A stretch of 29,608 nt of DNA, from assembly GCA_964649895.1 (NCBI GenBank), contig CAZYRX010000024.1:1-29608 (forward strand). The letters run 5' to 3'. This stretch comes from Halanaerobium sp964649895. GTDB taxonomy: Bacteria > Bacillota > Halanaerobiia > Halanaerobiales > Halanaerobiaceae. The translations under genes were made by a program, and so were the position numbers. This document shows positions 1-6,784 of this stretch, in pieces. Position 1 is the first letter of the stretch. Each line of letters starts with the position of its first letter. The notes below the pieces were generated by a model. It saw only the letters and a program-made list of their open reading frames with translations, made no database searches and was not told the origin of the DNA.

Positions 1-122
1 TGTTGGTCATCACATTTATTAATATCTATAAAGTTGTTAGAATGACACTATGATTACTATATCTTATATAAAGTTGGGGTGATATTATAAATAATATAAA
101 AAGCTCAGCTTGTGATAAGAAA

Positions 123-677
123 TTGAAGGTGTGGAGCAGACAACATAAAAATGTTCTTAAAACACTTAAAGAAGAAGGAATTTATAGAGTCAAAGAAAGA
201 TATATAAGAAAAAAACTTGATGATTGTGCTGATATATACCTTGATGTTTATAGATGGCTGCGGAATGAAGCAGGCAAAAGAATGGATATTCCAGAAGAAG
301 CAAAATATCCTGTCTGGTTAAGTATAGAAGAAGACCTTAAACTTCCTGCAGCAGCTGGAATGGTGTTTTTTGAACTTGAAATTCCAAAAGATCAGCTGAT
401 GATCTTTGATATGTTAAAATGGGATTATATTATCAATTATCTTTATTTACCTAAAGAAAAAGATGATAGAAAAAGATTTAAAGAAAAGTTAGATAAATAT
501 AATATTACTGTAGAATCTGATATTTATCTGCAGAATTTTTATCCAAGGTTAAAAAAAGAGATGATGTCCAGTTGGAAAAGGCTCTTTGACCAAGAGATTA
601 AGCTTTCTGATAAAAAAGTTGCGATAAGCTGGGAACTAAGAGAGGAATGGGTGGTTGATTATGAGTACAGAGATTGA
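123..677 (+). CDS. DUF3841 family protein, copy 1
   Basis: A soluble protein of about 184 residues with no signal peptide or membrane segment. It starts near W-S-R-Q-H, has a Y-P-V-W-L motif around residue 62, and ends in W-E-L-R-E-E-W-V. These features match what I recall of the DUF3841 family, which has no assigned biochemical role. The next gene is a clear paralogue sharing the R-Y-I, K-W-(D/N)-x-I-(I/L)-N and W-E-L-R-E-E-W-V segments. The start is uncertain: TTG at 123 has only a weak ribosome site, while a better one (TTGGGGTGAT at 74-83) sits just before an in-frame ATT at 84, which would add 13 residues. The stop lies 17 bases inside the second copy, so the two are probably translationally coupled. 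Family moderately sure; function unknown. Confidence 0.72.
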   Translation: MKVWSRQHKNVLKTLKEEGIYRVKERYIRKKLDDCADIYLDVYRWLRNEAGKRMDIPEEAKYPVWLSIEEDLKLPAAAGMVFFELEIPKDQLMIFDMLKWDYIINYLYLPKEKDDRKRFKEKLDKYNITVESDIYLQNFYPRLKKEMMSSWKRLFDQEIKLSDKKVAISWELREEWVVDYEYRD

Positions 678-1227
678 GCTCTGGACTCATCAGAGCAAAA
701 AGGTTAAAAATTTGTTATTTAAACAGCATAGGCTAACAGTAAAGAAAAGATATATAGAGCAGAAATATGGTGCAGAAGCTGAAATTTTTTTAAAAGCCTA
801 TGACTTTTTTGTTAAAGAAGCTAAAAAGATTGTTGCAAAACCAGAAGAAGCTGAATACCCATTTTGGGCTGCAGCTGATCCACAGACTGCTCTCAGTGGT
901 GGAAGTGGATTTTTAATTAAATTAAAAATACCTCAAAATAAAGTTATAATTTTTGATAAAAAGAAATGGAATCAAATTCTGAATCTTAGTTATATTGCTG
1001 ATGATCAGGAAGATTTAAATGAACATAAAAAGATTCTAAAAAAGTTTGGAATTACTGATGATTCAGAGGTAGTTCTTTCACCACACTATCCAGTTTTAAA
1101 AAATAAGATTATTAAGAGCTGGCAGAAACTATTTCAAGGCAAAAATGAAAATTTTACTTCTGAGAAAAAGGGAGCAGCAATCTGGGAACTTAGAGAAGAA
1201 TGGGTTGAAGAAATTCGTGAAATCTAA
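661..1227 (+). CDS. DUF3841 family protein, copy 2
   Basis: A soluble protein of 188 residues and the tandem paralogue of the upstream gene. It has T-H-Q-S-K-K near the N-terminus, Y-P-F-W-A around residue 64, I-I-F-D-K-K-K-W-N near 100 and the shared end W-E-L-R-E-E-W-V. I chose the ATG at 661 over the in-frame TTG at 655 because the purine-rich AGAGGAATGGG at 641-651 is better spaced from it. The first 17 bases overlap the end of copy 1. The copies have diverged clearly yet keep length and motifs, which fits an old duplication with both retained. No catalytic residues can be named, and the function is unknown. Confidence 0.74.
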   Translation: MSTEIELWTHQSKKVKNLLFKQHRLTVKKRYIEQKYGAEAEIFLKAYDFFVKEAKKIVAKPEEAEYPFWAAADPQTALSGGSGFLIKLKIPQNKVIIFDKKKWNQILNLSYIADDQEDLNEHKKILKKFGITDDSEVVLSPHYPVLKNKIIKSWQKLFQGKNENFTSEKKGAAIWELREEWVEEIREI

Positions 1228-1329
1228 TAGTATTTAGTTACTTTATTGTTTTTTAAGAATATAATTCTTTTATCAACAATTAAATATTATTTGATTTGAA
1301 GTAAAAAAATCAAAAAAGAGGGTGAAATT

Positions 1330-1830
1330 ATGAGAGAGATTTTCGAAAGAAGAAGTATCAGAAAATATACTACTAAAGATGTGGAAGATTTTAAAATAGA
1401 GAAGTTATTAAAAGCAGGTGCTGCAGCTCCTTCTGCTGGTAATGAACAACCATGGCATTTTGTTGTGATAAAAGATAGAGATAGGCTGGATAAACTTGCA
1501 GATATTCATCCCTATGGTAAAATGCTTAAAGATGCTCCTCTTGCAGTGGCTGTTTGCGCTGATTTGAGCCAGTTGAAATATGAAGGTTTCTGGGTGCAGG
1601 ATTGTGCAGCAGCTACGCAGAATATTCTTTTAGAGGCTGTATCTCTTGGCCTGGGAGCAGTCTGGCTTGGAGTACACCCAAATAAAAATATTGAACCTGA
1701 AGTTAATAAGTTTTTGAGTGTTCCTGATAATGTGACAACTGTTTCTCTAGTTTCTGTTGGTTATCCAGCGAAGCAGAAAGGACCTTCTAATCGTTTTAGT
1801 GAGGATATAGTACATTACGACGAATGGTAA
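1330..1830 (+). CDS. Nitroreductase family protein (FMN-dependent)
   Basis: A short nitroreductase-fold protein of 166 residues. Family marks are the N-terminal R-R-S-I-R-K-Y (about residues 7-13), A-P-S-A-G-N-E-Q-P-W-H-F (33-44), the central W-V-Q-D-C-A-A-A-T-Q-N-I-L stretch and G-L-G-A-V-W-L-G-V (about 107-115). Members bind FMN and reduce nitro compounds, quinones or similar acceptors with NAD(P)H; the natural substrate cannot be read from the sequence. A good ribosome site (AAAAGAGGGTGA, 1314-1325) precedes the ATG. It probably ends at the hairpin at 1893-1925. A decayed relative of this gene lies 1.3 kb downstream, beyond mnmH. Confidence 0.88.
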   Translation: MREIFERRSIRKYTTKDVEDFKIEKLLKAGAAAPSAGNEQPWHFVVIKDRDRLDKLADIHPYGKMLKDAPLAVAVCADLSQLKYEGFWVQDCAAATQNILLEAVSLGLGAVWLGVHPNKNIEPEVNKFLSVPDNVTTVSLVSVGYPAKQKGPSNRFSEDIVHYDEW

Positions 1831-1884
1831 ATTATATAAATTCATTTTTTAAAGATAATGATTTAATTTATCTCAAATAAATAT

Positions 1885-2949
1885 TTAATTATAAAGCTGT
1901 AGTATTTCTGCTGCAGCTTTTTTTATATTTTCTGCACTGATAATGGCTTTATAATTATCAATTTTATTCTGGGAATGTGCATAAAGAGGGTCATAATATT
2001 CTCTCAGTATTATCTCAGTTAAACTCTTGAATTCTCCAGCTTTAGTAAGATTTATTAGTTTTTTATAACTATCTTTACCTGCCTTCTGAACAATATATTT
2101 TTCAATTGCTTCGATTGATTCGAGCACTCTTTCAATAAATTGTTCTTTATCTTTCTTGATATCTTTAATATATTCAAGGTAAATATTTTCTACCCTTTTA
2201 GCCATGGAAGCTTTAACAAGTATGTCATCTCCCTTTTTCATTTTTTTATAGAAAAAGTTTGGAATAACAGAGTTACCAATTCTTTTGCTTTCTGCTTCAA
2301 CAAATATTTTGGCATCTTTTTTATCTTTCTTCTTTAATTCTTCCCAGAGAAGAGATTCAAAATATTTTTGATTATAAGCTTCTTCAAGACCAATACTTCC
2401 GAAAGCAGAACCACGGTGGTTTGCAATAGCCTCAAGATCAATTATAGAAGCATCTGATTTTTGTATTTCTTTTAGAATATATGTCTTGCCAACACCTGTA
2501 TTACCATGAAGCAGAACTATTTCCCCCTTAAATGTATAGTTGTCTAATTTATCTAGAATATAATGTCTGTAATTTTTATAACCACCTTCAATTCTATAAA
2601 CCTCAATACCTGCCAAACGAGAAAATTCGGCTAGGCTTTCACTTCTTAGACCACCTCTTGAACAAAAAATAATAATATTATCATAGTCTTTACTCAATAG
2701 ATTCACTTTTTCTATAAGTTCTGGCAGTTTCGGTGATACAAGCTCTACTCCTTTGAGTCTTGCTCTTTTTGGGTTCTGCTGTTTATATATAGTGCCGATG
2801 ATTTTTCTTTCTTCTTTGTTTAGTAATTCTATGTTGATTGCTCCCGGGATTGTTGCTTCCTTAAATTCTTCTTCAGTTCTTGCATCAATATAGACTTTAT
2901 TTTTTAAGTCAAGACTTTCCTTATAATCTATAACTCTTTCTTTCCTCAT
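1885..2949 (-). CDS. mnmH: tRNA 2-selenouridine synthase
   Basis: MnmH (SelU/YbbB) converts 2-thiouridine at the wobble position of certain tRNAs to 2-selenouridine, using selenophosphate, via a geranylated intermediate. The 354-residue protein has the expected two parts. An N-terminal rhodanese domain carries Y-I-D-A-R-T-E-E-E-F near residue 20 and the catalytic Cys96 in F-C-S-R-G-G-L-R-S. A P-loop domain follows, with H-G-N-T-G-V-G-K-T at about 148-156. The length is near normal. On the minus strand the ATG follows AAAGGATG with good spacing. It stands alone, divergent from the mrp cluster, with its own promoter. Its presence implies that selenophosphate synthase (SelD) is encoded elsewhere, which this window cannot show. 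Confidence 0.9.
   Translation of the reverse strand: MRKERVIDYKESLDLKNKVYIDARTEEEFKEATIPGAINIELLNKEERKIIGTIYKQQNPKRARLKGVELVSPKLPELIEKVNLLSKDYDNIIIFCSRGGLRSESLAEFSRLAGIEVYRIEGGYKNYRHYILDKLDNYTFKGEIVLLHGNTGVGKTYILKEIQKSDASIIDLEAIANHRGSAFGSIGLEEAYNQKYFESLLWEELKKKDKKDAKIFVEAESKRIGNSVIPNFFYKKMKKGDDILVKASMAKRVENIYLEYIKDIKKDKEQFIERVLESIEAIEKYIVQKAGKDSYKKLINLTKAGEFKSLTEIILREYYDPLYAHSQNKIDNYKAIISAENIKKAAAEILQLYN
1893..1925 (+). terminator. Rho-independent terminator of the nitroreductase gene
   Basis: Arms AAAGCTGTAG (1893-1902) and CTGCAGCTTT (1911-1920) pair over 10 bp with one G-U, around an 8-base loop, followed by a run of eight T. The hairpin lies inside the 3' end of the convergent mnmH gene, so the same bases encode its last residues on the other strand. 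Confidence 0.75.
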
Positions 2950-3034
2950 ATTATTACATCCTTTAATTTTGGTTTTTGATCAATTTGATAGTTAATTAAT
3001 TAATCTTAGAAAAAAACACTTGGGTTTAAATATC

Positions 3035-3063
3035 ATTATATAGTTTATTAATATGTCTCGCAA
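3035..3063 (-). promoter_or_regulatory. Predicted sigma-A promoter of mnmH
   Basis: Read on the minus strand: -35 TTGCGA (3058-3063), a 17-base spacer, and a perfect -10 TATAAT (3035-3040), about 85 bases before the mnmH start. Consensus match only. Confidence 0.55.
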
Positions 3064-3132
3064 ATTATAAAAAAAATTAAGCAGCAAAAGCTGTCTATGA
3101 AATTTATAAAGAATAAATTTATTAAAATTTTT

Positions 3133-3220
3133 GAGGCATGGATTGTGCTGCATTATCAGAGAATTTAAAGAGTCATCTGAAGGATTTATAGAAGATAAGA
3201 TCCATCATGAAAAATGGTAA
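3133..3220 (+). pseudogene. Remnant of a second nitroreductase gene (3' end)
   Basis: Two short islands look like pieces of a nitroreductase. Bases 3138-3170 read M-D-C-A-A-L-S-E-N-L-K, resembling the W-V-Q-D-C-A-A-A-T-Q-N-I-L core of the intact gene at 1330. In another frame, 3174-3220 reads S-S-E-G-F-I-E-D-K-I-H-H-E-K-W and stops, closely like that gene's C-terminus F-S-E-D-I-V-H-Y-D-E-W. The distance between the islands is far too short and the frame changes, so internal sequence has been lost. No start or ribosome site goes with it. Remnant status is inferred from my reading of the two islands. Confidence 0.55.
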
Positions 3221-3229
3221 TTAAAGTGC

Positions 3230-3258
3230 TTGCAGAATTCTTATAAAAATGATATAGT
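3230..3258 (+). promoter_or_regulatory. Predicted sigma-A promoter of the mrp-nifX-minD cluster
   Basis: -35 TTGCAG (3230-3235), a 17-base spacer and -10 TATAGT (3253-3258) lie about 50 bases before the mrp start. It lies just after the end of the nitroreductase remnant. Consensus match only. Confidence 0.55.
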
Positions 3259-3309
3259 AAAATCAGTTAAATGAACAAATGACCATAATAATATATGAGG
3301 TGATTATTG

Positions 3310-4152
3310 ATGTACGATGTACAGAATAATAAAATTACTTTAGAACACGGCTCAATAAATAAAGGTATTATCGCTGTAGCAAGTGGTAAAGGTGGAGTTG
3401 GAAAATCAACAGTAACCGTAAATTTAGCTACAGCACTTTCTAAAATTGGTTATAAAGTCGGTATCATTGATGCTGATGTAAGAGGTTTTAGTGTGCCGAG
3501 GATTTTAGGCTTATCTGATAAGCCAAAGGCAATAAGTGAAAAAGAAATGATGCCACCAGAAGTAGAAGGTATCAAAGTTATTTCTATGGGATCTTTTGTA
3601 AGTGAAAATAGTCCTGTTATTTGGAGAGCACCACTTTTAGGCGGTGCACTTGAGCAATTTTTTAAAGATGTACACTGGGGAGAGTTAGATTACCTTTTGC
3701 TTGATTTACCACCTGGAACAGGAGATATGCCGCTAAATATTATGCAGAAAGTACCTCATGCTGAAGTACTGGTAGTTACAACCCCTCAAATTACAGCAAC
3801 AAAAGTTGCAGGAAGAATTGGTAAAATGGCAGAAAAAATGGATTTAGCTTTACTGGGAGTTATCGAAAATATGTCATATTATAAATGCAGTGAATGCGGT
3901 AATAAAGATTACATTTTTGGAGAAGATGGTGGTAAAAATCTCGCAGAGTTTATGGATACCGAACTTTTAGGACAGTTACCTTTAGTATCTGAAGTGAGAC
4001 AAAGAAGTGATTCTGGACGACCTATTATTTTTGAAGAACCAGAATCAGAAATCAGCAAAGAATTTATTAAGATAGCACAAAAACTTGCTGAAAGAGAAGG
4101 CGGATTTGATGAAAAAATTGAGCCACTTAAATTAAACATGGAGGTTGAATAA
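3310..4152 (+). CDS. Mrp/NBP35-family iron-sulfur carrier ATPase
   Basis: A cytoplasmic P-loop ATPase of 280 residues, of the family (Mrp/ApbC/NBP35) that holds a labile [4Fe-4S] cluster and hands it to apoproteins. The deviant Walker A G-K-G-G-V-G-K-S-T is at about 26-34. D-L-P-P-G-T-G-D is at about 133-140, and the cluster-binding Cys194 and Cys197 lie in Y-Y-K-C-S-E-C-G. It lacks the extra N-terminal DUF59 domain of some Mrp proteins. I chose the ATG at 3310 rather than the TTG at 3307 because GAGGTGAT (3297-3304) is then better spaced. It leads the cluster; the ribosome site of the next gene is made by its own last codons. Confidence 0.9.
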   Translation: MYDVQNNKITLEHGSINKGIIAVASGKGGVGKSTVTVNLATALSKIGYKVGIIDADVRGFSVPRILGLSDKPKAISEKEMMPPEVEGIKVISMGSFVSENSPVIWRAPLLGGALEQFFKDVHWGELDYLLLDLPPGTGDMPLNIMQKVPHAEVLVVTTPQITATKVAGRIGKMAEKMDLALLGVIENMSYYKCSECGNKDYIFGEDGGKNLAEFMDTELLGQLPLVSEVRQRSDSGRPIIFEEPESEISKEFIKIAQKLAEREGGFDEKIEPLKLNMEVE

Positions 4153-4153
4153 T

Positions 4154-4510
4154 ATGAAATTAATTGTTCCTGCTGTTGATGTTGGTAATTTTGACACAAA
4201 AATTCATGATAATTTTGGTAGAGCTGATTACTTTGCAGTTTTTAATACAGATGATAATAGCATTGAATTTATCAAAAATACTGCTGCTTCAAAAAGCAGT
4301 GGTGCTGGAGTAGCAGCTGCACAATTGTGTGCAGATAAAGGTGGAGATGCAGCAGCTGCATATCATTTTGGTCCAAAAGCTTTTACAGCATTAAAAGCAG
4401 CAGATATGGAAGTTTATGATTTGACAGATCAAAAATTACTTAAAGAAGCATATAATGATTACAAAAATGGAAAACTAACTAAAGCATCACCAGGTCATGG
4501 AGGTCGTTAA
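4154..4510 (+). CDS. NifX/NifB-type dinitrogenase cofactor biosynthesis domain protein
   Basis: A single-domain protein of 118 residues with the NifX/ORP-like fold: I-V-P-A-V-D near the start, then H-D-N-F-G-R-A-D-Y-F and a glycine/alanine-rich centre. This fold binds metal-sulfur clusters or their precursors in nitrogenase cofactor assembly and in the orange protein of sulfate reducers. No nif structural gene is in view, so a nitrogenase role is not implied. The ATG at 4154 is preferred to the TTG at 4145 because GGAGG at 4140-4144 is then 9 bases away. It sits directly between Mrp and the first ferredoxin-MinD protein, suggesting that it accepts or carries their cluster. Confidence 0.87.
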   Translation: MKLIVPAVDVGNFDTKIHDNFGRADYFAVFNTDDNSIEFIKNTAASKSSGAGVAAAQLCADKGGDAAAAYHFGPKAFTALKAADMEVYDLTDQKLLKEAYNDYKNGKLTKASPGHGGR

Positions 4511-4511
4511 A

Positions 4512-5390
4512 TTGGTGCAAGATATATCTATTTCTATTTTAAGTGGTAAAGGTGGTACAGGTAAAACTACTATCGCAGTAAATATGGCTCTATCTTTAGA
4601 TAATGTTCAGCTTTTAGATGCTGATGTTGAAGAACCCAATGACTATATTTTTATAAGTCCCGAAATAATTAATAAAGATAGTGAGCCTGTTATGAGATTA
4701 ATTCCGGAAGTAGATGATGAGAAGTGTACTGCCTGTAGAAAATGTGTTGATTTTTGTGAATATAATGCACTTGCGATGATGCTCGATAACGTCCTCGTTT
4801 TTGAAGAAGTATGCCACAGCTGTGGAGGCTGTAAAATAGTCTGTCCAGAAGACGCAATAACTGAAAAAGAAAAGGAACTTGGTAAAATACGGCATGATGA
4901 GCAAAAAAGTATAGATTTCTGGCAGGGAGAATTAAATACAGGTGAAGAAAAAGCAGTTCCTGTAATAGAAAAACTAAAAACAAAAATAAATCATAATAAA
5001 AAAATAATAATAGATTCTCCTCCTGGCACTACATGTCCTACAATAGAGGCGATTACTGATACTGATTATACTCTTGTTGTTACAGAACCAAGTCCATTTG
5101 GGGTTCATGATTTAGATATGGTAGTTGAAATGCTTAAAACAGTAGACCAACCATTTTCAGTTATCATCAATAGAGCAGAAGAAGACTCTAATTATTTAAT
5201 TGAAGATTACTGCAGAGAAAATAATATTAACATACTAATGGAGGTACCTTTTTCACGAAAAATTGCAGAACTTTATTCCAGAGGTAAAGTATTTGTAGGA
5301 GAAATAGAAGGTTGGGAAAGCAAGTTCAAAAATTTATATAAAAATATAGTTGAGGAGGTCAAAAGTAATGAAAGAAATTACAGTAATTAG
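4512..5390 (+). CDS. MinD-superfamily ATPase with inserted 2[4Fe-4S] ferredoxin domain, copy 1
   Basis: A cytoplasmic ATPase of about 292 residues: Walker A G-K-G-G-T-G-K-T-T near residue 12, then an inserted bacterial-type ferredoxin with two C-x2-C-x2-C-x3-C motifs (about Cys72/75/78/82 and Cys101/104/107/111), then the rest of the ATPase with D-S-P-P-G-T. Such proteins pair with NifX-like proteins in anaerobes (for example ORP loci) and are thought to load metal clusters using ATP. I favour the TTG at 4512, eight bases after GGAGG (4499-4503), over the ATG at 4497, whose codons contain that ribosome site. It begins one base after the NifX stop and overlaps copy 2 at its end. Confidence 0.88.
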   Translation: MVQDISISILSGKGGTGKTTIAVNMALSLDNVQLLDADVEEPNDYIFISPEIINKDSEPVMRLIPEVDDEKCTACRKCVDFCEYNALAMMLDNVLVFEEVCHSCGGCKIVCPEDAITEKEKELGKIRHDEQKSIDFWQGELNTGEEKAVPVIEKLKTKINHNKKIIIDSPPGTTCPTIEAITDTDYTLVVTEPSPFGVHDLDMVVEMLKTVDQPFSVIINRAEEDSNYLIEDYCRENNINILMEVPFSRKIAELYSRGKVFVGEIEGWESKFKNLYKNIVEEVKSNERNYSN

Positions 5391-6237
5391 TGGTAAGGGA
5401 GGAACTGGTAAAACTACCTTTACTGCAAATTTGGCCTCTTTACTAAAAAATATAGTTATTGGTGATTGTGATGTAGATGCTCCAAATCTTCACCTTCTTT
5501 TAAATCCAAAAAATAAATCTGAAGAAATTTACAGTGGGGCTAAACTGGCTGTAAAAAATGATAAACTTTGTATTGATTGTGGCAAATGTTATCAAAACTG
5601 CAGGTTTAATGCAATTACTGAAGATAGTTTTGAGGTAAAGGCATTGAAATGTGAAGGTTGTGGTGTATGTGTAGAAGTATGTCCGACTGGTGCACTTAAA
5701 CTTAAAGAGATAGAAACTGGAACTCTTTATAAAGCAGAAAGTAAATATGGAGATATGGTTCACGCTAGATTGATTCCGGGTGCTGACACTTCTGGCAAAC
5801 TAGTGAGTGAGGTAAAAAATAAAGCCTCTAAAAGAGCTGAAGAAATAAATGCTGACTGGATTTTGATAGATGGTTCTCCAGGTATTGGTTGTCCAGTTAT
5901 TGCATCTTTAACAGGAACTGATCTAGCAATTTTAGTTACAGAACCTACTCTATCAGGGCTGGCTGATTTAAAAAGGGTTATCGAAGTTGTAGAACACTTT
6001 AAAATTGAATCAGGACTTGTAATTAACAAATATGATTTAAATCCAGATATTAGTGATGAAATTGAAGAATACTGCAGAACACATAATATCGATTTAATGA
6101 CAAAAATTCCTTACAGTAGGGTGATTGTTGATTCACTTAAAAAAGGGGAATTGTTTGTCGATAATAGCGTTGAACTAAGAAATAGAATGTTAAAAGTAAA
6201 AGAAAAACTAATTAATAATATGGAGGTTGATCAATAA
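5368..6237 (+). CDS. MinD-superfamily ATPase with inserted 2[4Fe-4S] ferredoxin domain, copy 2
   Basis: A paralogue of the preceding gene, 289 residues, with the same order of parts: Walker A G-K-G-G-T-G-K-T-T at about 9-17, ferredoxin cysteines at about 68/71/74/78 and 95/98/101/105, then D-G-S-P-G-I-G-C-P, which differs from the S-P-P-G-T of copy 1. ATG 5368 is chosen over the upstream TTG at 5350 because GAGGAGGTC (5352-5360) then sits 7 bases away. It overlaps copy 1 by 23 bases and the next gene by one. The two copies may act as a heterodimer, as suggested for paired MinD-type proteins of ORP loci; that is inference. Confidence 0.88.
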   Translation: MKEITVISGKGGTGKTTFTANLASLLKNIVIGDCDVDAPNLHLLLNPKNKSEEIYSGAKLAVKNDKLCIDCGKCYQNCRFNAITEDSFEVKALKCEGCGVCVEVCPTGALKLKEIETGTLYKAESKYGDMVHARLIPGADTSGKLVSEVKNKASKRAEEINADWILIDGSPGIGCPVIASLTGTDLAILVTEPTLSGLADLKRVIEVVEHFKIESGLVINKYDLNPDISDEIEEYCRTHNIDLMTKIPYSRVIVDSLKKGELFVDNSVELRNRMLKVKEKLINNMEVDQ

Positions 6238-6611
6238 TGCAAACAATTGCTGTTCCTGTTCAGAACAATATAGTATCTGCACATTTTGGACATGCACCAG
6301 AATTCAAACTTTTTTCTGTAGATGGTGGTAAAATCATCAATGAAGATTCATTAAAAAATCCAGGCCATCAGCCGGGATTACTGCCTAGGCTTTTAAGAGA
6401 TGCTGGAGCTGATATAATTATCTCAGGTGGAATGGGACAAAAGGCTATCACAATATTTGAACAAAATAATATTGAAGTTATTTGTGGGGCTTCTGGAGAT
6501 GTTAAGACTGTATTGGACGATTTTTTATCTGGGCAGTTAAAAAAAGATGAGAATCGCTGCAGTCATGATGGTAATCATGACCATAATCATGACCATCATC
6601 ATGGTAATTAA
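6237..6611 (+). CDS. NifX-type cofactor-binding protein with His-rich tail
   Basis: A second NifX/ORP-fold protein, 124 residues. It has I-A-V-P-V-Q near the start, S-A-H-F-G-H-A-P-E-F-K-L-F at about 14-26 and G-G-M-G-Q-K-A-I. The last 15 residues are almost all His, Asp, Asn and Gly, with seven His, which looks like a metal-binding tail; the first NifX copy lacks it. The start overlaps the previous stop (TAATG), with GGAGG just upstream. A hairpin with a T run at 6651-6690 ends the operon here. Confidence 0.87.
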   Translation: MQTIAVPVQNNIVSAHFGHAPEFKLFSVDGGKIINEDSLKNPGHQPGLLPRLLRDAGADIIISGGMGQKAITIFEQNNIEVICGASGDVKTVLDDFLSGQLKKDENRCSHDGNHDHNHDHHHGN

Positions 6612-6650
6612 TATAAATTTTTAATTGATTCAGTTATTGAATAATATAGA

Positions 6651-6690
6651 GTGTCAGGATAAAATAAATTATAATCCCGGCACTTTTTTT
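6651..6690 (+). terminator. Rho-independent terminator after the mrp-nifX-minD operon
   Basis: Arms GTGTCAGGAT (6651-6660) and ATCCCGGCAC (6674-6683) pair over 10 positions with one G-U and one mismatch, followed by TTTTTTT. It separates the operon from the promoter of the DUF5320 gene. Confidence 0.72.
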
Positions 6691-6700
6691 ATAAAAGTTA

Positions 6701-6729
6701 TTGACATATGTTCAAAAAAGAGTTATAAT
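6701..6729 (+). promoter_or_regulatory. Strong predicted sigma-A promoter of the DUF5320 gene
   Basis: Perfect consensus: TTGACA (6701-6706), a 17-base spacer and TATAAT (6724-6729). The -35 box overlaps the first CATATGTTCAAAA repeat, so a repressor bound there would be expected to block RNA polymerase. Confidence 0.8.
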
Positions 6730-6760
6730 ATAATTGAAGTTAAAGAGCATATGTTCAAAA
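6705..6760 (+). repeat. Pair of 13-bp direct repeats, candidate operator
   Basis: CATATGTTCAAAA occurs exactly at 6705-6717 and 6748-6760. Each copy is the right part of an imperfect palindrome around CATATG (GACATATGTTC and GAGCATATGTTC, near GAACATATGTTC). One copy overlaps the -35 box and the other lies just after the expected transcription start, a layout typical of repression. ArsR/SmtB-type regulators bind sites of this look, but the regulator is not identified. Confidence 0.6.
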
Positions 6761-6784
6761 TAAAATTAAAAGGAGTGATTTTTT

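Noticed and set aside
34..63. TTGTTA...TATATC as a promoter for the DUF3841 pair.
   Set aside because: The match is poor with an 18-base spacer in AT-rich sequence at the window edge; not strong enough to list.
1256..1270. AAGAAT/ATTCTT dyad before the nitroreductase gene as terminator or Fur/PerR site.
   Set aside because: The arms are 6 bp of A/T, it lacks a clear T run and matches no box I can name.
2140..2337. Open frame on the plus strand inside mnmH.
   Set aside because: It is antisense to a well-conserved gene, Phe/Ile-rich as expected of antisense AT-rich code, and has no ribosome site.
4497..4511. ATG 4497 as start of the first ferredoxin-MinD gene.
   Set aside because: Its first codons are the ribosome site (GGAGG) for TTG 4512, and it would overlap the NifX gene.
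3310..6611. Nitrogenase gene cluster.
   Set aside because: NifX-fold and MinD-type proteins are present, but no nifH, nifD, nifK, nifE, nifN or nifB is seen; these folds are common in non-fixing anaerobes.
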